Below, in pieces: positions 27,149 through 37,900 of a DNA stretch of 64,000 nt (position 1 is its first letter; each line of letters begins with the position of its first letter). The stretch comes from JBMDXK01 sp048594375 (GTDB taxonomy: Bacteria; Pseudomonadota; Alphaproteobacteria; Rhizobiales; Methylopilaceae): the NCBI GenBank assembly GCA_048594375.1, contig JBMDXK010000034.1, positions 124,001-188,000 on the forward strand, written 5' to 3'. The notes below the pieces were generated by a model that saw only the letters and a list, made by a program, of their open reading frames with translations, was not told where the DNA came from and made no database searches. The translations under genes were made by a program, and so were the position numbers.

Positions 27149-27391
27149 CTACTCCGTGATGCGGATGAACCATTCAGCACAAGCTGTTGTTTCTCGCTCG
27201 CTGCCAACGGTCACGCCAGTAATGAACTGCGCTGTTTTACCTTGCCAGACATATTTCACAGTTATTTCTTCAGGAAATAATGCGCGCATTTTGCTGGCAT
27301 AGTATTCATTCTGCATGAGATGATGCTGTTCATTCAGCCGCGCACGGTCGCCAACCTTGAAATGCCGCAGTGGGCGCAATGTTTCCGGCAT
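27149..27391 (-). CDS. Hypothetical phage protein
   Basis: An 80-residue protein starting MPETLRPLRHFKVGDRARLN, not recognised. Its ATG shares one base with the stop of the preceding lectin-like gene (TGATG), which fixes the start and shows translational coupling. By position it may be a tail-fibre accessory or chaperone, but no motif supports this. The 141-bp gap to dam has GC-rich inverted repeats (for example AGAGCG/CGCTCT) without a T-run. Confidence 0.6.
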   Translation of the reverse strand: MPETLRPLRHFKVGDRARLNEQHHLMQNEYYASKMRALFPEEITVKYVWQGKTAQFITGVTVGSERETTACAEWFIRITE

Positions 27392-28143
27392 CACACCACC
27401 ACACTTTTGGTTGCGAGATACGCCTTTGCCCAATCGTAGCATTTAACGATTTCAGCATCCGACAGCACGCGCGAAAAGAAAGCCGCAAAGGCAATGTCGC
27501 AGGTGCCTTGGTTGGAAGATGGAACATTCCACGTTGAACCCAGACGTAACTTGCCGGTGCCGGGGTTTTGGATGTTAGTCTCTGCGCCCCCGCCACTTAC
27601 CCCTGTGGTCAGATTTTTGGCGGTCTTTGAAGTGTCTGAATTGCGGAAACTCAAAAATCCCCAAGAATTCACTGCATAAAAGGTGGTGAGATCGGTATTG
27701 TCGGCAACAGATGACGCACCATCATAACGCTGGTCGCGGTAGCGCATTGTAGTGGTGCCGAAAGCCGAGATATTTGTCCCGCCTGTCGAGACACCCACGG
27801 GATATTCGGTGGGGCTGTTGCTGTTGGAAAGCAAAACGGCAACATTTGCAGCGGTTGTTGGTGAACTGGTTACGCGCGCCGCCAGCAGCACGGTCATGTT
27901 GTGTGTCTCAGCTACGAATGTATCTATCCATTTGCTATCGCTTTGAAACGAAGCAAAGCCGGAAGATACCGCAACATCACCATGCGACACCGCATTCATT
28001 TTACCCGGTGCCCAATTTTTACAAGCCTTTGAAACGCTGTCATTTAACAAGAACCAGCCTTCCAGATTTCCGCCAACAGGTGGAATCAGCCCCAAACCGT
28101 TGCCTTCAAAATTCGCTCCTGGCACCACCAGTTTAACGCCCAT
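27391..28143 (-). CDS. Lectin-like (LamG-fold) tail-associated protein
   Basis: A 250-residue beta-rich protein. The pattern of short strands, with MTVLLAARVTSSPTTAANVA, GKLRLGSTWNVPSSNQGTC and the ending FFSRVLSDAEIVKCYDWAK, is typical of concanavalin-like LamG domains, in which the last helix follows the final strand. Such modules in phage tail regions usually bind surface glycans. It follows the esterase tail gene by 10 bp and precedes a coupled 80-residue protein. Confidence 0.6.
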   Translation of the reverse strand: MGVKLVVPGANFEGNGLGLIPPVGGNLEGWFLLNDSVSKACKNWAPGKMNAVSHGDVAVSSGFASFQSDSKWIDTFVAETHNMTVLLAARVTSSPTTAANVAVLLSNSNSPTEYPVGVSTGGTNISAFGTTTMRYRDQRYDGASSVADNTDLTTFYAVNSWGFLSFRNSDTSKTAKNLTTGVSGGGAETNIQNPGTGKLRLGSTWNVPSSNQGTCDIAFAAFFSRVLSDAEIVKCYDWAKAYLATKSVVV

Positions 28144-28153
28144 AAAACACCTC

Positions 28154-30148
28154 TTAAATCGCAGTCACAGGAATATCGAACGCCACGCACCAGTTGTGCA
28201 GCGGAAACGGTTTGCCCACGAGAGCCGCAGGATTGATTTCGGAATAAGCACCGCCAGCCGCAATCTCGCTGTAAAGCTCTGACGAAAGCATGGCATCGCT
28301 GTCGCGCAGACAGCCGTTGCCATTGTAGGTGGCTTTACCGGCGTAGCGCAGATGCACAGCACCAACAGGCGGTCGCGCCAGATCAAGCCTCACGATGGCA
28401 TCGGCGGCGATGGATGGAACAAAAGCGATGTCGCCTATCTCATCCATCACCCTGAAACCCTTGCCAGCGTAATCGGTGGCGGCATCCACTTCATAGGGCA
28501 GATCAAACGTGAGCGGCGGTGACGGCACATGAAAATCTACCAGCACGGTCAGACCACTGTGCGTGGCTTGCAGCGGGTAAAGCGGTCGCCAGCTTTTGCC
28601 AAGTACGCACACACGGTGCAGCACCTTTCCCATCTGCAAACCCAACCATAGGGAGCCGTTGGAATTGAGATGACCAGAGCTTTTATTGGTGACGGGATAG
28701 GAGGGGCAAGCCAGATACCAATCCGGTTCCTCAAGGCACAGCTCCAGCTGTGCCATGGCGACTGCCAGATTATTGGCATCGGAGGTGTACGTCCCGCCCG
28801 TCTGATAAGTGATCATTGCAGGCTGCTGTTCCTGTCCTGCAATCCCAACGCAGACATCTAAAATGATATCGGCTCGCAGCTGCTTAAGCGCGGCTTTATA
28901 ATCTGCTTTTGAAGTGCCAAGGCTATAATTATTCTCGCCTTGAACCCAGAGAATGGCGGGTACGCCATAGGTTTTGCTGGCCGCATCTGCAAGAGTTTTG
29001 ATCTTTGACGCACCATCCGGCACCTTGCCGTAATACTCTGGCGATGCACCTTTGCTCAGAGCCGTAACGCCAGTCGCCCCGCGTCCATTACAGGTTGGGA
29101 TCAGCACTTGGCTCGTGTCCGTCAGCACGCCTTTTGACTGCATCCACAGCCATTTTGCCATTGATACCGCACCCTCGGCCGGCGTGATGCCGCGCGGGGA
29201 ATTGGCATCTCCATTCGGGATCGCCATTTGCGCGGTCAGATCGAGCAAGGTACCGCTGTTTTGAGCCTGTGCGGTGGCCACGAGAGGATTAAGCTGCGTT
29301 GTGCCCACGACCTCGTAGGTCGTGCCGCTCTGAAACTGCGACCGCACGGAATCGCCCAACATGAGATTACCGTATTGCTTGATGGTAAAGGTTGGATACG
29401 CTTCCGCTCCAATTTCAAGGCTTTGACCATAACTGATCACATGATTGATCTGCCAATAAAACCGTGAACAATTGCTCGTCTGGCTTAACGCCGCCTGCGC
29501 CAGCGCCAGTGCACGCGCATTGCGCTGCCCGATGTCCGAGCCACCGCTTGAAGCGCCGCTGGCTTTGCCAATAAGGGTGCCATCACCGCGCGACTGAAAT
29601 GATAAAAAACCCCAACCATCACAGATGGAAAACACTGCACCGGCATCCGCATAATCAACCTGATACCGCGCACCGGACGGCAGCGTTTGTCCACTGCTGG
29701 ATATGTCCATCAGCGTAAAACCGAGCGGATCAGTCACCAGAAAAGACTGGCCGGAAACCTGTGTATTGATCTGGAAGGAATTGGTCGCAAAACCACCAGC
29801 CAACGTCAAAAACGCCGCGAGATAGCCGTTTTGATCCTCGACGGACAAGACAATATCGTCTGCTGAACCCGTTTTTAACATGTCGCCCAGCGGTGCAAGC
29901 GCTTCCAGCTGCGCATTAAATTCCGCAATGGCTTCCGGATCGCCGGTTGCCGCCGCCAGTGTTGCCAATTGCGCATAAATATCGGCGAGTGTAGTGGAAA
30001 GCGGTGCTTGCGCGATGAGTTGCGCGATAAATGCGGCAATGGGCATTCTGCCAACATTCGCAATCCCACCACCATTAAAATTGCCCAACACCTCCGTCAG
30101 CGTGGAGGCCGGATTGACATTCGTGGTTTTGACCGGAGGGAGCGCCAT
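28154..30148 (-). CDS. Tail protein with SGNH-type carbohydrate esterase domain
   Basis: A 664-residue putative tail fibre/spike. An N-terminal helical, low-complexity part (about 1-110) is followed by beta-rich sequence and, from about residue 240, a sialate O-acetylesterase-like domain: HVISYGQSLEIG (nucleophile Ser), ILWVQGENNYSLG and a late SSGHLNSNGSLWLGLQ (catalytic His). It may deacetylate host surface sugars during adsorption. The ATG at 30148 lacks a ribosome site and sits right after a hairpin and T-run. It starts a separate late unit behind a repeat shared with the protease promoter region. Confidence 0.75.
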   Translation of the reverse strand: MALPPVKTTNVNPASTLTEVLGNFNGGGIANVGRMPIAAFIAQLIAQAPLSTTLADIYAQLATLAAATGDPEAIAEFNAQLEALAPLGDMLKTGSADDIVLSVEDQNGYLAAFLTLAGGFATNSFQINTQVSGQSFLVTDPLGFTLMDISSSGQTLPSGARYQVDYADAGAVFSICDGWGFLSFQSRGDGTLIGKASGASSGGSDIGQRNARALALAQAALSQTSNCSRFYWQINHVISYGQSLEIGAEAYPTFTIKQYGNLMLGDSVRSQFQSGTTYEVVGTTQLNPLVATAQAQNSGTLLDLTAQMAIPNGDANSPRGITPAEGAVSMAKWLWMQSKGVLTDTSQVLIPTCNGRGATGVTALSKGASPEYYGKVPDGASKIKTLADAASKTYGVPAILWVQGENNYSLGTSKADYKAALKQLRADIILDVCVGIAGQEQQPAMITYQTGGTYTSDANNLAVAMAQLELCLEEPDWYLACPSYPVTNKSSGHLNSNGSLWLGLQMGKVLHRVCVLGKSWRPLYPLQATHSGLTVLVDFHVPSPPLTFDLPYEVDAATDYAGKGFRVMDEIGDIAFVPSIAADAIVRLDLARPPVGAVHLRYAGKATYNGNGCLRDSDAMLSSELYSEIAAGGAYSEINPAALVGKPFPLHNWCVAFDIPVTAI

Positions 30149-30157
30149 AAATAAAAA

Positions 30158-30186
30158 ACTGCATCATCTGTTGCGGATGATGCAGT
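30158..30186 (-). terminator. Hairpin and T-run directly before the esterase start codon
   Basis: A perfect 11-bp stem ACTGCATCATC / GATGATGCAGT, loop of 7, then TTTTTTATTT and the ATG of the tail esterase on the minus strand. It ends the TipJ transcript, but it also lies between the presumed late promoter and its gene. Confidence 0.75.
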
Positions 30187-30205
30187 GTCGCGTTTATCGC
30201 TTTTA

Positions 30206-30237
30206 CAAAACAGTCTAAAGCTTGTGTATAGAGTTTT
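30206..30237 (-). promoter_or_regulatory. Late-promoter-like 32-bp repeat, copy 2 (tail esterase)
   Basis: Identical over 32 bp to 44863-44894. On the minus strand it runs from AAAACTCTATACAC through AAGCTT to AGACTGTTTTG. The arms AAAAC..TCTA and TAGACTGTTTT form an imperfect dyad. It begins at the TipJ stop codon and lies 58 nt before the next gene, where a C-dependent promoter would be expected. Confidence 0.6.
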
Positions 30238-33200
30238 AGATGACGCTTGCCGGATAGGCGGCGCTTAAAGCACCGGCGATGTTGTCCTCGTTGAACGGTT
30301 CAAGGTAATAATCATAATTGCCTGCCGCCAGACTGGACGGGGTAATCTCATAGAGCGCCACATCATCAATCGCCCCATCAAAATCCGAACTGGCCAAAAA
30401 TGCAAGCATGTTGTTGCCGGTGATCGCGGTGAGCGTGACCGACACCGCGCCGTTCGCGCTCACCGCGCTACCGGAAACCGTGGTGCCGCCCTGAAGCTGC
30501 GGCGTGATGTTTCCGGCGGTACGGCCAATCACGCTAAACTGCAGGCGGTAGCTTTTGCCAGCGGCGAATGTTTTGCTCTGCCGCAAGGCGGATTCGGTGC
30601 CGGATGCTTTGAGCGCTGCCCCGCCCACAATTGACCAATCTGTCCCCAACAGCCAGTTCTGCGCGGTGGTAAATTCGGGATTGACGATCTTGTTGACGCG
30701 GGTGCCGTCCCCGTCAATCCGGCCAAAGGTGCCGTTTGCCGATACCGCAACAGCCGCACCAATGCCGTCTGTTTCGCGGTTGAGCGGGACGCCTGCGGCG
30801 GTGCGGTAGATCTGCACGGTCTCCACGGCCGGATCGTTGGCCGTCACAAACTCAATCACCGTGTGGCCGAGCGATCCGGTCACCACAATGGATTCAGACG
30901 GCAACGGCAATGGGATGGCAATATCGTTCTCGCCAATAATAAGCGGGATAAGCACTGTCCAGTCACTGGCAATGCCCGAAAGGCTGATGCTCCGCGCCTG
31001 CAGCTCCACCTCATTGCCTTTCATATAGGTGTTGATCTCAAAAGCACCCGATGCCGCGCTTTCTGTTGCTGTTGTCCATGTTGGCGCACCCACAAGACGG
31101 TGGCGCAATTCATAACTGCCGGTAATGGCCAGCGAGCCTGTTCCGGGCTGAACCCGTACAATCAAGCCATTGGGGAGGTCTGTGCCATCAATGCCGGTCA
31201 CAATCCCCGCAAACACCGGCACCGCTGGCACTTCCGTGCCGGAAATAATCGAATTGCCCACGCGGCCGTCCCATGCAGGCGGCTCTTCCGCATCGGTCAG
31301 CGCATCTATTATCGGCGCTGCGGCCAGCATTTTAATCACCGATGTCATCTCTTCACCGGCCTCAACACCCGATACAATCAGCTCATAACTTTCTGATGCC
31401 ATCCGCCCAAAATGCACAAGAGCGCCAACCTCTGGCCGCTCGCCGGTGCCTGTAAGGCCAACCGCGCCATGTTCCCCTTCCAGCGTCATCACTTCACGCA
31501 CCACGCTCACGCCAACCGCATCCTCCTCATCCGCAAAATGCGTAAAACGGATCGCATAGGTCTGGCCAGCTTCCATCACCACCGCATTATCAAGGCTGAT
31601 CCAGTTGTCGTTCACCGCCTTCACCCGTGCCACAGACTGCGTACTGTCCAGCGTATCAACCGATCCCATCACCAAATCGCCCCGCGTTGCCACCCGCGCC
31701 ACGCCTTCCTGAACCGCCGAAAACACATCCGGCCGGTGGATCAGCTCATACATACGCCGCCGCGCCTCGCGCCAGATTTCAGCAGGATCAGTTTTGCCGG
31801 GGAATTGCAGCTCTTCCGTGCGGGTGATCTCGCCCTCATGACCAACCCACGGCACAATGCGCTCTCCCGCTTGATAATCGTTGGTCTCATCCAGAAACGG
31901 CACCCGAAACGCATGGGGCGGTTCCATATAATCACGGTTCCAGCGAAAATCCCAACTGTTGCGCGGGTTGATGTGGTCAATCACCAGATCGCGCGGCCGA
32001 TCAATCACCACGCCCCAGCGCACACCGTCATCGTGCGGACTGGCGCGTCCCGCCGCCGCTATGGCTTTAAGGGTATCAAACAGGCTTGCTTCAAAATCAT
32101 GCACACGGTCATACTTCAAGCCTTTGGCTGTACAAAATTCATGCCAATCCTGCAATTGCTCAAGGTTGATAGCCGCATCCGGTTCCGGAACCGCATTGCA
32201 ATCGGCTTGCAGCGCGTAGCGGTAAAGGCTTGCCGGATTGCGTGTAGCGCGGTTGATCCATGTTTGTGTTGGCGCATCCCAATCAGGACAAATCCGCTCG
32301 GCCACCGCGTTAAAGTTATCCAGCGCCGAATTGAGCTGATGGGTCGCTTTCACCCGCATTGCCACCAGCGCCAGCGGCTTGTCAAAGTTCAGCGGGTATT
32401 CTGGCCGGAAAGACTGGATGGCCTGCCACGCCACCGTGTCCATCACCTGATTGTCATCGCTTTCATTGGACATGCGGCACAGCTCAATCTCATACCGCCC
32501 CCGCACCGGCAGCGGCCAGCGGTGGATCCGATGAAACCCTTGCGTCTTTTTGCCGGTGAGTTTTAAGGTTGTGACCTCCGTCCAGTCCTCTGTCCCCACC
32601 AGACGGTGCCGGATGCGCAACAACACAGTGCGGTTCTTCTTCTTGCCTTTATCATCCACCCGAACCAACCCTGACGGAAACGCCAGAATAACCGCCACTT
32701 CGCTGGCATCACTGGCGGTAAAGCGGGTGACGGGATCGTCATCCGGTGGCGGATAAAAGCCAAAACCCAGTTCAATAATATTGCCGGAATCATCGCGCAG
32801 CAGCTCCCGCTTTAACTCTGTGCCAACCGGCTCTTCAATCACCTGTTGCGGATAGAGGGTAACGGGCAGATCGTCCGGCAGGCCAGTGCGCACCTCCATT
32901 TCCACCTCGTCATATTTATCAATGGAGGTATCGCCAATCTTGAAGTCCGAAAGCGCCAGCTCCCCATAACCAAAACAGAACAGGCAACGTACATATTGCC
33001 AGTCGCCCACAATCTCGGTGTAGCTGAATGCTGCAAACAGCGGTGCCATGCGGTGCTTGCCCAACACCACGGGTATCGGCGCATCGGGCGTAAAGCTGTT
33101 CTTGAAGCCGGAAATGGCATAGTTGGGCTTTTCTTTTTTGCTGCTTTCTGGCGGTATCAGCGCGTTAATCAGCAGATTTCCGATGGCCGTTACCCCCATG

Positions 33201-33574
33201 CCGATCACTCCCGCAGCAACGGCGGTTGAAAGCCCCGTAGCCGCCGCAAATGGCGCTGCCCAGAATTGCCCCAGCGCCATGGCGGCCACCGCCACCACAA
33301 TCATCAGCACCGCTTTGAGCGAGTCCTTGCCAGGAATAATCCGGATCACCACCTGTACGCCAATGCGCGGCCTAACACAGTGCCAGTTATGTTCCGGCAC
33401 CACCATCTCGCCGGATTTTGTGACCAAAGTTACGCGCGTGCGCTTGCGGTCGGCATCGGTGATTTCTGGCAGCGCCAGCAACACCATTTCTTCAACCGAC
33501 AAGCCCTCTGCCATCGTGATATTGATCCGCCGCGCAGGATCCATCACAGGCGCAGCAATAACGTGTACAGCCAT
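30236..33574 (-). CDS. TipJ-family tail tip / host-specificity protein
   Basis: A 1112-residue central tail-tip protein like lambda J. The N-terminal region (HVIAAPVMDPARRINITMAE) is followed by a hydrophobic segment about residues 85-130, then the conserved YAISGFKNSFTPDAPIPVVL and FCFGYGELALSDFKIGDTSI. The middle is the J-type tail domain; the C-terminal 250 residues are fibronectin/carbohydrate-binding-like. It probably determines receptor binding with the downstream esterase and lectin. It follows the NlpC/P60 gene by 4 bp. Confidence 0.88.
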   Translation of the reverse strand: MAVHVIAAPVMDPARRINITMAEGLSVEEMVLLALPEITDADRKRTRVTLVTKSGEMVVPEHNWHCVRPRIGVQVVIRIIPGKDSLKAVLMIVVAVAAMALGQFWAAPFAAATGLSTAVAAGVIGMGVTAIGNLLINALIPPESSKKEKPNYAISGFKNSFTPDAPIPVVLGKHRMAPLFAAFSYTEIVGDWQYVRCLFCFGYGELALSDFKIGDTSIDKYDEVEMEVRTGLPDDLPVTLYPQQVIEEPVGTELKRELLRDDSGNIIELGFGFYPPPDDDPVTRFTASDASEVAVILAFPSGLVRVDDKGKKKNRTVLLRIRHRLVGTEDWTEVTTLKLTGKKTQGFHRIHRWPLPVRGRYEIELCRMSNESDDNQVMDTVAWQAIQSFRPEYPLNFDKPLALVAMRVKATHQLNSALDNFNAVAERICPDWDAPTQTWINRATRNPASLYRYALQADCNAVPEPDAAINLEQLQDWHEFCTAKGLKYDRVHDFEASLFDTLKAIAAAGRASPHDDGVRWGVVIDRPRDLVIDHINPRNSWDFRWNRDYMEPPHAFRVPFLDETNDYQAGERIVPWVGHEGEITRTEELQFPGKTDPAEIWREARRRMYELIHRPDVFSAVQEGVARVATRGDLVMGSVDTLDSTQSVARVKAVNDNWISLDNAVVMEAGQTYAIRFTHFADEEDAVGVSVVREVMTLEGEHGAVGLTGTGERPEVGALVHFGRMASESYELIVSGVEAGEEMTSVIKMLAAAPIIDALTDAEEPPAWDGRVGNSIISGTEVPAVPVFAGIVTGIDGTDLPNGLIVRVQPGTGSLAITGSYELRHRLVGAPTWTTATESAASGAFEINTYMKGNEVELQARSISLSGIASDWTVLIPLIIGENDIAIPLPLPSESIVVTGSLGHTVIEFVTANDPAVETVQIYRTAAGVPLNRETDGIGAAVAVSANGTFGRIDGDGTRVNKIVNPEFTTAQNWLLGTDWSIVGGAALKASGTESALRQSKTFAAGKSYRLQFSVIGRTAGNITPQLQGGTTVSGSAVSANGAVSVTLTAITGNNMLAFLASSDFDGAIDDVALYEITPSSLAAGNYDYYLEPFNEDNIAGALSAAYPASVI

Positions 33575-33578
33575 GCGT

Positions 33579-33983
33579 TCACATCCTCTTGAAATGGCGA
33601 TAAACGCCCGTTAAACGGTTTTTCCACGCGCCGCTGTCGAACCGCTCCAACTTGGCGCAATCTTCCTCCGCCATGTGCAGCATCAGGCCTTTGGCAACCA
33701 CAATGCCGATGTGCGTATCCAGCCGACCGCGCCGGAACGTCAAAAGATCAAACGGTCTAGATTCCTGCACCGCAATCCATGTGCCATTGACCGTCACATC
33801 TCCGATCAAAGCGTTGAGTTCTGCGCGTTCTTCCGTGGTGACATAGCGCTCGTTGTACGATGGAAGGTCGATTCCAAGCTCGCGCGCATAAACAAGCCGC
33901 GCAAGCCCCCAGCAATCCGCGCCATCCTCCGCGCGGCCGCAATCTTTGTAAGGCAGTCCGATGTAAGGGTTTGACCAGCTCAT
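33579..33983 (-). CDS. NlpC/P60 peptidase, tail assembly protein (lambda K-like)
   Basis: A 134-residue NlpC/P60 cysteine peptidase. The catalytic Cys is in GADCWGLARLVY and the His in RLDTHIGIVV. In siphophages this protein cuts peptidoglycan cross-links during DNA entry. Its start overlaps the DUF1833 stop by 4 bp (ATGA), and it is placed between DUF1833 and TipJ, the standard tail-tip order. Confidence 0.92.
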   Translation of the reverse strand: MSWSNPYIGLPYKDCGRAEDGADCWGLARLVYARELGIDLPSYNERYVTTEERAELNALIGDVTVNGTWIAVQESRPFDLLTFRRGRLDTHIGIVVAKGLMLHMAEEDCAKLERFDSGAWKNRLTGVYRHFKRM

Positions 33984-34498
33984 TTATGCATTCCTGGCAA
34001 GCGCTGGCGGGTCATACGTCCCGCTGGCCACGGCTCCGCAAAAACAGGATCACGGCTTATCTGCAAAGTGATCTCCGATGCACTGCCTTCAACCCCCATC
34101 AATTTAAAACCGCGCCACTCCTGCTCAATCAGGTTCGGACTGGAAGCCAGCACCACCGCCATATCCACGGTGGCCGGTGTGGTGGTAGAGCGCAGACTTT
34201 GCGTAATCTCGGTGCTGATGGCTTCCAGCACCAGCAAGGCTGCGGGTGGCGTGTCCTCTTGGTCATCGGGCAGCATGGCCGAGATGGGCAGGAACAGAAA
34301 AGGATTGTCTGCATCACCCAGCCATGTTGACCGCGTTCCGTACATCAGCGGTTCAAGCGATATCTGTTCGGTGTTGTCGGTGGAAAGCTTGATCGGTTCT
34401 GGCAAATCCGGATGGGTGATCCGGAACAGCGTAACTTCAACCTCGGCACTGGAACCCGCCTCAAGTGCTGCACGGGCATTCATGGATACGCGGCGCAT
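33980..34498 (-). CDS. DUF1833 family tail protein
   Basis: A 172-residue protein of the DUF1833 family, found in tail-tip modules of lambda-like and B3-like phages (position of lambda L). It has the family-type start LFRITHPDLPEPIKLSTDN and the middle PAALLVLEAISTEITQSLRS. It overlaps the NlpC gene by 4 bp. Probably a structural hub of the tail tip. Confidence 0.82.
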   Translation of the reverse strand: MRRVSMNARAALEAGSSAEVEVTLFRITHPDLPEPIKLSTDNTEQISLEPLMYGTRSTWLGDADNPFLFLPISAMLPDDQEDTPPAALLVLEAISTEITQSLRSTTTPATVDMAVVLASSPNLIEQEWRGFKLMGVEGSASEITLQISRDPVFAEPWPAGRMTRQRLPGMHK

Positions 34499-34507
34499 GG
34501 TTGCCTC

Positions 34508-34930
34508 CTATGGCAGAATGAAAAGTTGAAACGATACCCGCCACAGGTTTCCCATGGGGGTTGTGGAAGGGAGCTGATCGCCAAACAGCACCACCCATGT
34601 GGCCGCAATGGTGAGGAGCGCCCCGTCCTCATCGGTCAAATAAGCCCCGTCACCATCCGCCAGCGGCACTCCGTCCAACGTGGGGTCGGGCATGGCAAAG
34701 GGCAGCGATCCTTGCGCGACCTCTTCATGAAAAAACCGCTCGAACCGCGCCAGCTGATCGCGCTCCAGTTCCAGCGTCATGGAGAGCGGATGCGCGGCCG
34801 CCGTAAAACGCCGCCGCATTTTTGGAATACCCGCATCGGTGCTGAGCTTCAGCCGCGTTTCACCAAAGCCGCGCTCAAACCCGTCCCGCATCGGTCGCGG
34901 CAATTCTTCTGGCCATTGTGCAATCGTCAT
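34508..34930 (-). CDS. Minor tail protein (lambda M position)
   Basis: A 140-residue protein. It has WPEELPRPMRDGFERGFGE, FTAAAHPLSMTLELERDQLA and a C-terminal WRVSFQLFILP, a pattern seen in small phage proteins between the tape measure and DUF1833. The ATG overlaps the tape-measure stop by 4 bp (ATGA). The exact role is unknown; by position it links the tape measure to the tip. Confidence 0.7.
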   Translation of the reverse strand: MTIAQWPEELPRPMRDGFERGFGETRLKLSTDAGIPKMRRRFTAAAHPLSMTLELERDQLARFERFFHEEVAQGSLPFAMPDPTLDGVPLADGDGAYLTDEDGALLTIAATWVVLFGDQLPSTTPMGNLWRVSFQLFILP

Positions 34931-37900
34931 CGCTTAATCAACCTTTGTTGCACGCCATAATTCTGGCGCATCGTCCGCGCCGCAGAACTCCCCGGCCGCG
35001 AGAGCGATTGCGCGGTCATGTCTTCAATAATCAGCGTGGAGCGGCGGCCGCCGCGCCCATCGCTTTCCTCTTCAGTGCGGACGTTGGCATTGGAATAATT
35101 GTTCACGGTGAGCTGGAGTTTTTCGTTCTGGCCGCCGCCGCCACCAAAGCCGGATGAACCGCCACCTCCTGCACTGCGGGGCAAAGGCACATAACCGCCC
35201 TGCGCGTAACCCGCCTTGCCCTCGTTAATCGCTTCCAGAAACTGTCGCATCCCGGGTTTTGCCACCACACCGGCGTTAATCACCACCTCCCCGCCATGCA
35301 CCACACCCGCCACCGTGCCGCGCCCCACATCACCGGTGTAACCGCCCTCTGAAAACCCCTTGAACAGGCTTGTGCCAATGCTGAGCAGCGCGGAAATAAA
35401 CCCGCCGCCTTGACCGCCACCCGCGCCCGCGCCGCTGAGCGCCGCGCCCAAGCCTTTACCCAGCTCACCCAAGCCGCCGCCAAACACATCAAGGTTTTGC
35501 GTGGCGCTGGTGGCTGTCGTGCCAAACTGCCGGAGCGCGTCTTCCGCGCCTTTCATCCGGCCGTTCCAGTTGTGCATCCCTTCGGGGTTCTGCCAGCTGA
35601 AACCCTGCGGCCGCTCAAACCCGCCAAACGCCGCCGTGGCGCTGCGCAAATCCGGCGCGGATTGCAGGTTGCGGAAGGCGCGGTTTTCTGTGGTTTGCAG
35701 TTCGTGCCACGCAAATTCCAGTTGCTTGTTGACCGACATATCGCCGCCCGTAAACCGCTTCAGCGCAGCGGCGCGGTCTTTATGGTGCTGGAACAATCCG
35801 AAGGACTGGCCGTTATCGCCAACCGCATTCGGATTGAAAGCGCTTTCCGCGCCCGCATGGCCGACAATCGCGGCAATGTGGTGTGGCTTTAACCCCTTTT
35901 GCGCAAAGAAATTCCACATCTGCGCCGGAACACCGGTCGCACTGGTTTGCATCGCGGCACCCGCAGAGCTTGGCGAAGCATAGGCCAGCGCCTGATTGCT
36001 GTTCGCCGCAACGCCATTCAGCGCCGCAGTGGCAACCCCGCCATTGACCACAACCGTCCCGGCATTGACATTCATTGCGCCAACGTTCTGGCCGCCCAAG
36101 GCTGATTGCACCACGCCGGACACGTCCGGCTTTGCCCCAAACAACCGGCCAACAATGCCCTGAATGCCGCCCAAATCTTCCGCAGTGCCGTAATTGGTAC
36201 CCAGCAATCCGTTTTTAAGCGGATTGCTCACCGACAATTGCAGGATGGTTTTTGTCCAGTCCTTCGCCATCGCTTCCAATGCGCCACTCAGATCGCCGGA
36301 ACTGAGCTTGTCCACCACCGTATCAATGGAGTTCTCAGCCGTTTGCTGCACCGAGCGCCACGCATCCGATTGCCGTTCAATCGTGGCGTTGAGGTCAGCC
36401 ATCGCCGCCGCCTGTTCGCGGATTTGCGCCGCCGCGCTGGAACCAATGTCAATCCCACGCTGGCGGATTTCCCGCTCCGCTTCCAGCTGCGCCATCACCC
36501 GCGCCCGCACTGCCTCCGTCTGGCCAAGCAGCGCCGCCTCAACCTTCATCTGCGCCATACGCTCTTGCTGTGACACCAGCAATTCCTGAGCCGACTGCAT
36601 CACCCGCAATTGCCGGTATTGCGCCGTCATCTGCCGGATCCGCGCCAGCTCCGCTTCATCAACCGCAACGTTGTTTTCAGCAGCCTGTCGGCGCACCTCA
36701 CTGAGCAATTGATGCTCCATCCGCAAGGCTTCCGTCTCCGCCGCCGAACGCCCCACCAATTGCAGGTCAAGCTGAGCCAGTGCCAGCGTCTCGCTCAGCG
36801 AACGGTTGCGCTGCTTTTGTGCATCATCCAGCTGCTTTTGCGCCTGCGCCAATGCCAACGTGCCCGCCTGCTCAATGCGCAGAGCGCGAACCTGAGGCGC
36901 TTCTTTTTCATCTACGGTCAATGCTTCACGCGCTCTTGCCGCAGCGGCTTGCTCTTGTGGGGAACGCGCATTCATCGCCTGTAAAGCCGCAGCTTGCTCA
37001 CGGTTCATCCGTTGAATATCCCACGCTGGCTGCACATTGAACAATGCGCGGCGCACCCTGAGATCATCAATTTTCGACAATTCCTTTCCCAAATTAACAG
37101 CTTCTTTTGCTGCATTGGTAATCTTTTCTGCCAGTTCCTTCATATAGGGGGTTGCTTTGGGATCCTGACCAATCTCTGCAAGCTTATCGGTAAGAAAGCC
37201 GATATCAACAGTGCCGTCTTTTACTTGTTGACGTAACACCATCAGCGCATCAAAGATCGGCCCCATTCTTGCGGCACCGCTAACCCATTTCTTCGGATCA
37301 AGCCCCGCAAATTCAAGGCTGGCTATGGTATTCAGCTTTCCTGCACCGAGTGTTTGCTCAAGAAGCTTATTGGCTTCACTTACCTGTTTCTTTTTTAAGT
37401 CACGCTCATTCAGCCCCATCTGGTATTCAAGGGCGCGGTTTGATTCCTGCCCGTATTGCCGCGCCGCCGCCGTTGCGCTGCCATAGCGTTCCCGCAATTT
37501 ACCAATCGTATCGGCATGGCTTTGCAGGATGGTATCTAGCGAACGGGCTTCAGGAACAATCGACCGGAACGCATAATAACCGGCATAACCCGCAGCTGTG
37601 ATCCCTGCCAGCCACAGCGTGGTGGGAGAAATAAGGGAAGCAATCGCGGAACCTATCGCCGGAATAATCTGCCCCAACCCGCGCTGCCCAAGGATAGGAA
37701 CAATCTGGCCGCCTTGCTGCACCATCGCCATAAACGGGCTTTGGCCGGAGGCCAGCTGCACCGCAAGATCGGTAACCTGATAAGACAGGTTTGTCACTTC
37801 GTGGGAAGCCAACGCAGTTGATTTTGCCGCGCCATGACCCGCCTGCACAAAGCCGTTCATGGCGGTCACTTGCCCCGCGAAAGCCGTTTTGGTGGCCGCA

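Noticed and set aside
31412..32566. A 384-codon plus-strand frame opposite the TipJ gene
   Set aside because: Rich in His/Arg/Pro, no ribosome site, no domain; it mirrors the well-supported TipJ frame.
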